The notes under the pieces: generated by a model | Told to the model about the DNA's origin: nothing | The model's database searches: none | Seen by the model: the letters and a program-made list of their open reading frames with translations, nothing else | Program-made: the position numbers and the translations under genes | Origin: an uncultured Eubacteriales bacterium | GTDB lineage: Bacteria; Bacillota; Clostridia; Oscillospirales; Acutalibacteraceae | Assembly: GCA_900317795.1 (NCBI GenBank) | Contig: ONIF01000095.1 | Location: 1 to 7,244 of the forward strand | DNA length: 7,244 nt | Direction: 5' to 3' | Part shown: piece after piece, positions 6,235-7,244 of the stretch | Numbering within the stretch: position 1 is the stretch's first letter | Layout: every line of letters starts with the position of its first letter

Positions 6235-6375
6235 AGAGTGGAGTTTGGAGAGTGTAGAGTGGAGCGGCTGCAAACACCGATTTTTTCTGAATTTCACGTT
6301 AAAAAATAAGTGGATTTTTGAGAATTTTGTGGAAAGCGGAAGTAACTCCACTCTCCACTCTTAACTCTCCACTCT
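6235..6375 (+). repeat. Inverted heptad-repeat element, copy 2
   Basis: The left arm 6235-6264 and right arm 6346-6375 match as inverted complements at 25 of 30 positions. The interior is 81 nt, with the same conserved core at 6308-6345. The element begins 5 nt after the end of the right arm of copy 1, so the two copies lie head to tail. Confidence 0.82.
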
Positions 6376-6378
6376 GTA
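6308..6378 (+). repeat. 71-bp direct repeat, copy 2
   Basis: Second copy of the 71-bp sequence, offset by 146 bp from the first. It ends 6 nt before the argJ ribosome binding site, so any structure it forms in mRNA would sit directly beside the argJ translation start. Confidence 0.95.
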
Positions 6379-6398
6379 TGAAACGGAGGATAAAAATT

Positions 6399-7244
6399 AT
6401 GGCATATAAATTTATAGATGGTTCTGTAACGGTGGCAAAGGGTTTTAAAGCATCGGGGATTCACTGCGGTATCAGAAAGAATAAGACAAAAAGGGATATT
6501 GCTTTGATATACAGTGAAGTAAAATGCACGGCGGCGGCAGTTTATACGACAAATCTGGTGCAGAGTTCTCCCATTACCGTGACAAAGAAAAATCTGGCAG
6601 ACGGCTACGCACAGGCAGTTATTGTCAACAGCGGAAATGCCAATACCTGCAATGCAGACGGCATTGAAAAAGCTGAAATGATGTGTCAGCTTGTTGCGGA
6701 TAAGCTGGATATCAGTGCGGAAGATGTTATTGTAGGCTCAACGGGCGTTATCGGACAGATATTGCCGATAGAGCCTATTGCAGAGGGCATGGCACAGCTT
6801 GTCAGCGAGTTGGATAACACGCTTGAAAGCGGTACAAATGCGGCAGAGGCTATTATGACAACGGATACTGTTAAAAAAGAAGTAGCCGTTGAAACCGAAA
6901 TTGACGGTAAAATTGTAAAGATTGGCGGCATTTCCAAAGGCAGCGGAATGATACACCCCAATATGGCAACAATGCTTTGCTTTGTGACGACAGATGCAAA
7001 AATATCCGCTGAGATGATTCAAAAAGCCGTCAAGACAGCGGCAGACTGTACATTTAATATGGTAAGCATTGACGGAGATACATCTACCAATGATACTCTT
7101 GCAGTAATGGCTTCGGGACTTGCAGGAAATACGGAAATTACTTGCGAGGGCGAGGACTATGATAAATTTGTAGAGGCACTTACAGCAGTTTGCAAAGGCT
7201 TGTCCAAAATGATGGCAAAAGACGGTGAAGGTGCAACGAAATTG
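6399..7244 (+). CDS. argJ: Glutamate N-acetyltransferase / ornithine acetyltransferase, 3' end outside window
   Basis: The first 282 codons of ArgJ (family about 400 aa); the gene is open to the right edge. The enzyme moves the acetyl group from N-acetylornithine to glutamate, which makes the ornithine pathway cyclic; some members also use acetyl-CoA. It is made as a precursor that cuts itself between Ala and Thr. Here the motif KGSGMIHPNMATM places that site at Ala190-Thr191, with Thr191 the N-terminal nucleophile of the beta chain. VNSGNANTCNADG (from about residue 75) and GSTGVIGQILP (around 114-124), including the oxyanion-hole region, are also intact. SIDGDTSTNDT follows in the beta chain. 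GGAGG at 6385-6389 is 9 nt before the ATG. It is separated from argC by the repeat spacer but is on the same strand and in the same pathway. No argA is seen; ArgJ type (mono- or bifunctional) cannot be told from sequence. Confidence 0.97.
   Translation, partial: MAYKFIDGSVTVAKGFKASGIHCGIRKNKTKRDIALIYSEVKCTAAAVYTTNLVQSSPITVTKKNLADGYAQAVIVNSGNANTCNADGIEKAEMMCQLVADKLDISAEDVIVGSTGVIGQILPIEPIAEGMAQLVSELDNTLESGTNAAEAIMTTDTVKKEVAVETEIDGKIVKIGGISKGSGMIHPNMATMLCFVTTDAKISAEMIQKAVKTAADCTFNMVSIDGDTSTNDTLAVMASGLAGNTEITCEGEDYDKFVEALTAVCKGLSKMMAKDGEGATKL

Larger units (their letters stand above)
6070..6398. other. argC-argJ spacer filled with repeats
   Basis: This 329-nt gap holds no credible gene. Open frames in both directions exist only because the heptamer repeats lack stops; they have no ribosome binding site and no recognisable protein. 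Nearly all of it is made of the inverted heptad arms and duplicated core described separately. The last 21 nt carry the argJ Shine-Dalgarno (GGAGG, 6385-6389). No promoter clearly placed for argJ was found. Confidence 0.85.

Noticed and set aside
6085..6351. Open frames on both strands within the argC-argJ spacer (minus 6085-6351, plus 6097-6309)
   Set aside because: They consist of repeat arms and core read in frame, have no ribosome binding site and resemble no protein; the heptads simply lack stops in those frames.
6162..6378. Two direct repeats separated by 75 bp as a minimal CRISPR array
   Set aside because: Repeats are 71 bp with an internal 7-bp periodicity, only two copies exist, the intervening sequence contains an inverted arm of the same repeat, and no cas gene is present.

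Overview
The window looks like chromosome of a low-GC Gram-positive bacterium, probably a Clostridia member (Oscillospiraceae/Lachnospiraceae-like). This rests on AT-rich composition, strong GGAGG ribosome binding sites, TATAAT-type promoters with AT-rich spacers, short (about 404-406 aa) ArgG, and best-remembered resemblance of the flavin reductase and SDR proteins to clostridial ones. No species can be named from the sequence alone.

Layout. Positions 1-1944 are on the minus strand. They hold, in transcription order, a membrane-anchored protein with a chitobiase-C-terminal-like repeat and a possible discoidin-like domain (1063-1944), a small flavin reductase-family protein (491-994), and a short-chain dehydrogenase that runs off the left edge (1-494). 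The SDR start overlaps the flavin reductase stop by ATGA; its sequence resembles the clostridial EF-P 5-aminopentanone reductase (YmfI) group. Positions 1945-2297 are a divergent regulatory region with a consensus promoter on each strand, a near-perfect ARG box before argG and other palindromes.

Positions 2298-7244 are a plus-strand arginine biosynthesis cluster: argG, argH, argC and the first 282 codons of argJ. ArgJ and ArgC act in the acetylated ornithine branch; ArgG and ArgH convert citrulline plus aspartate to arginine plus fumarate. argB, argD and argF are not seen; argB and argD commonly follow argJ and may lie to the right.

The genes are ordinary. The unusual material lies between them: a hairpin between argG and argH; a heptamer tandem repeat (CAATTAG) that supplies the last codons and stop of argH; and a 329-nt argC-argJ spacer with a duplicated element whose arms are inverted 7-bp tandem repeats (AGAGTGG / CCACTCT). 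These arms can pair in two mutually exclusive ways. I found no evidence for a new multi-gene system; the argC-argJ repeat element is the best candidate for something undescribed.
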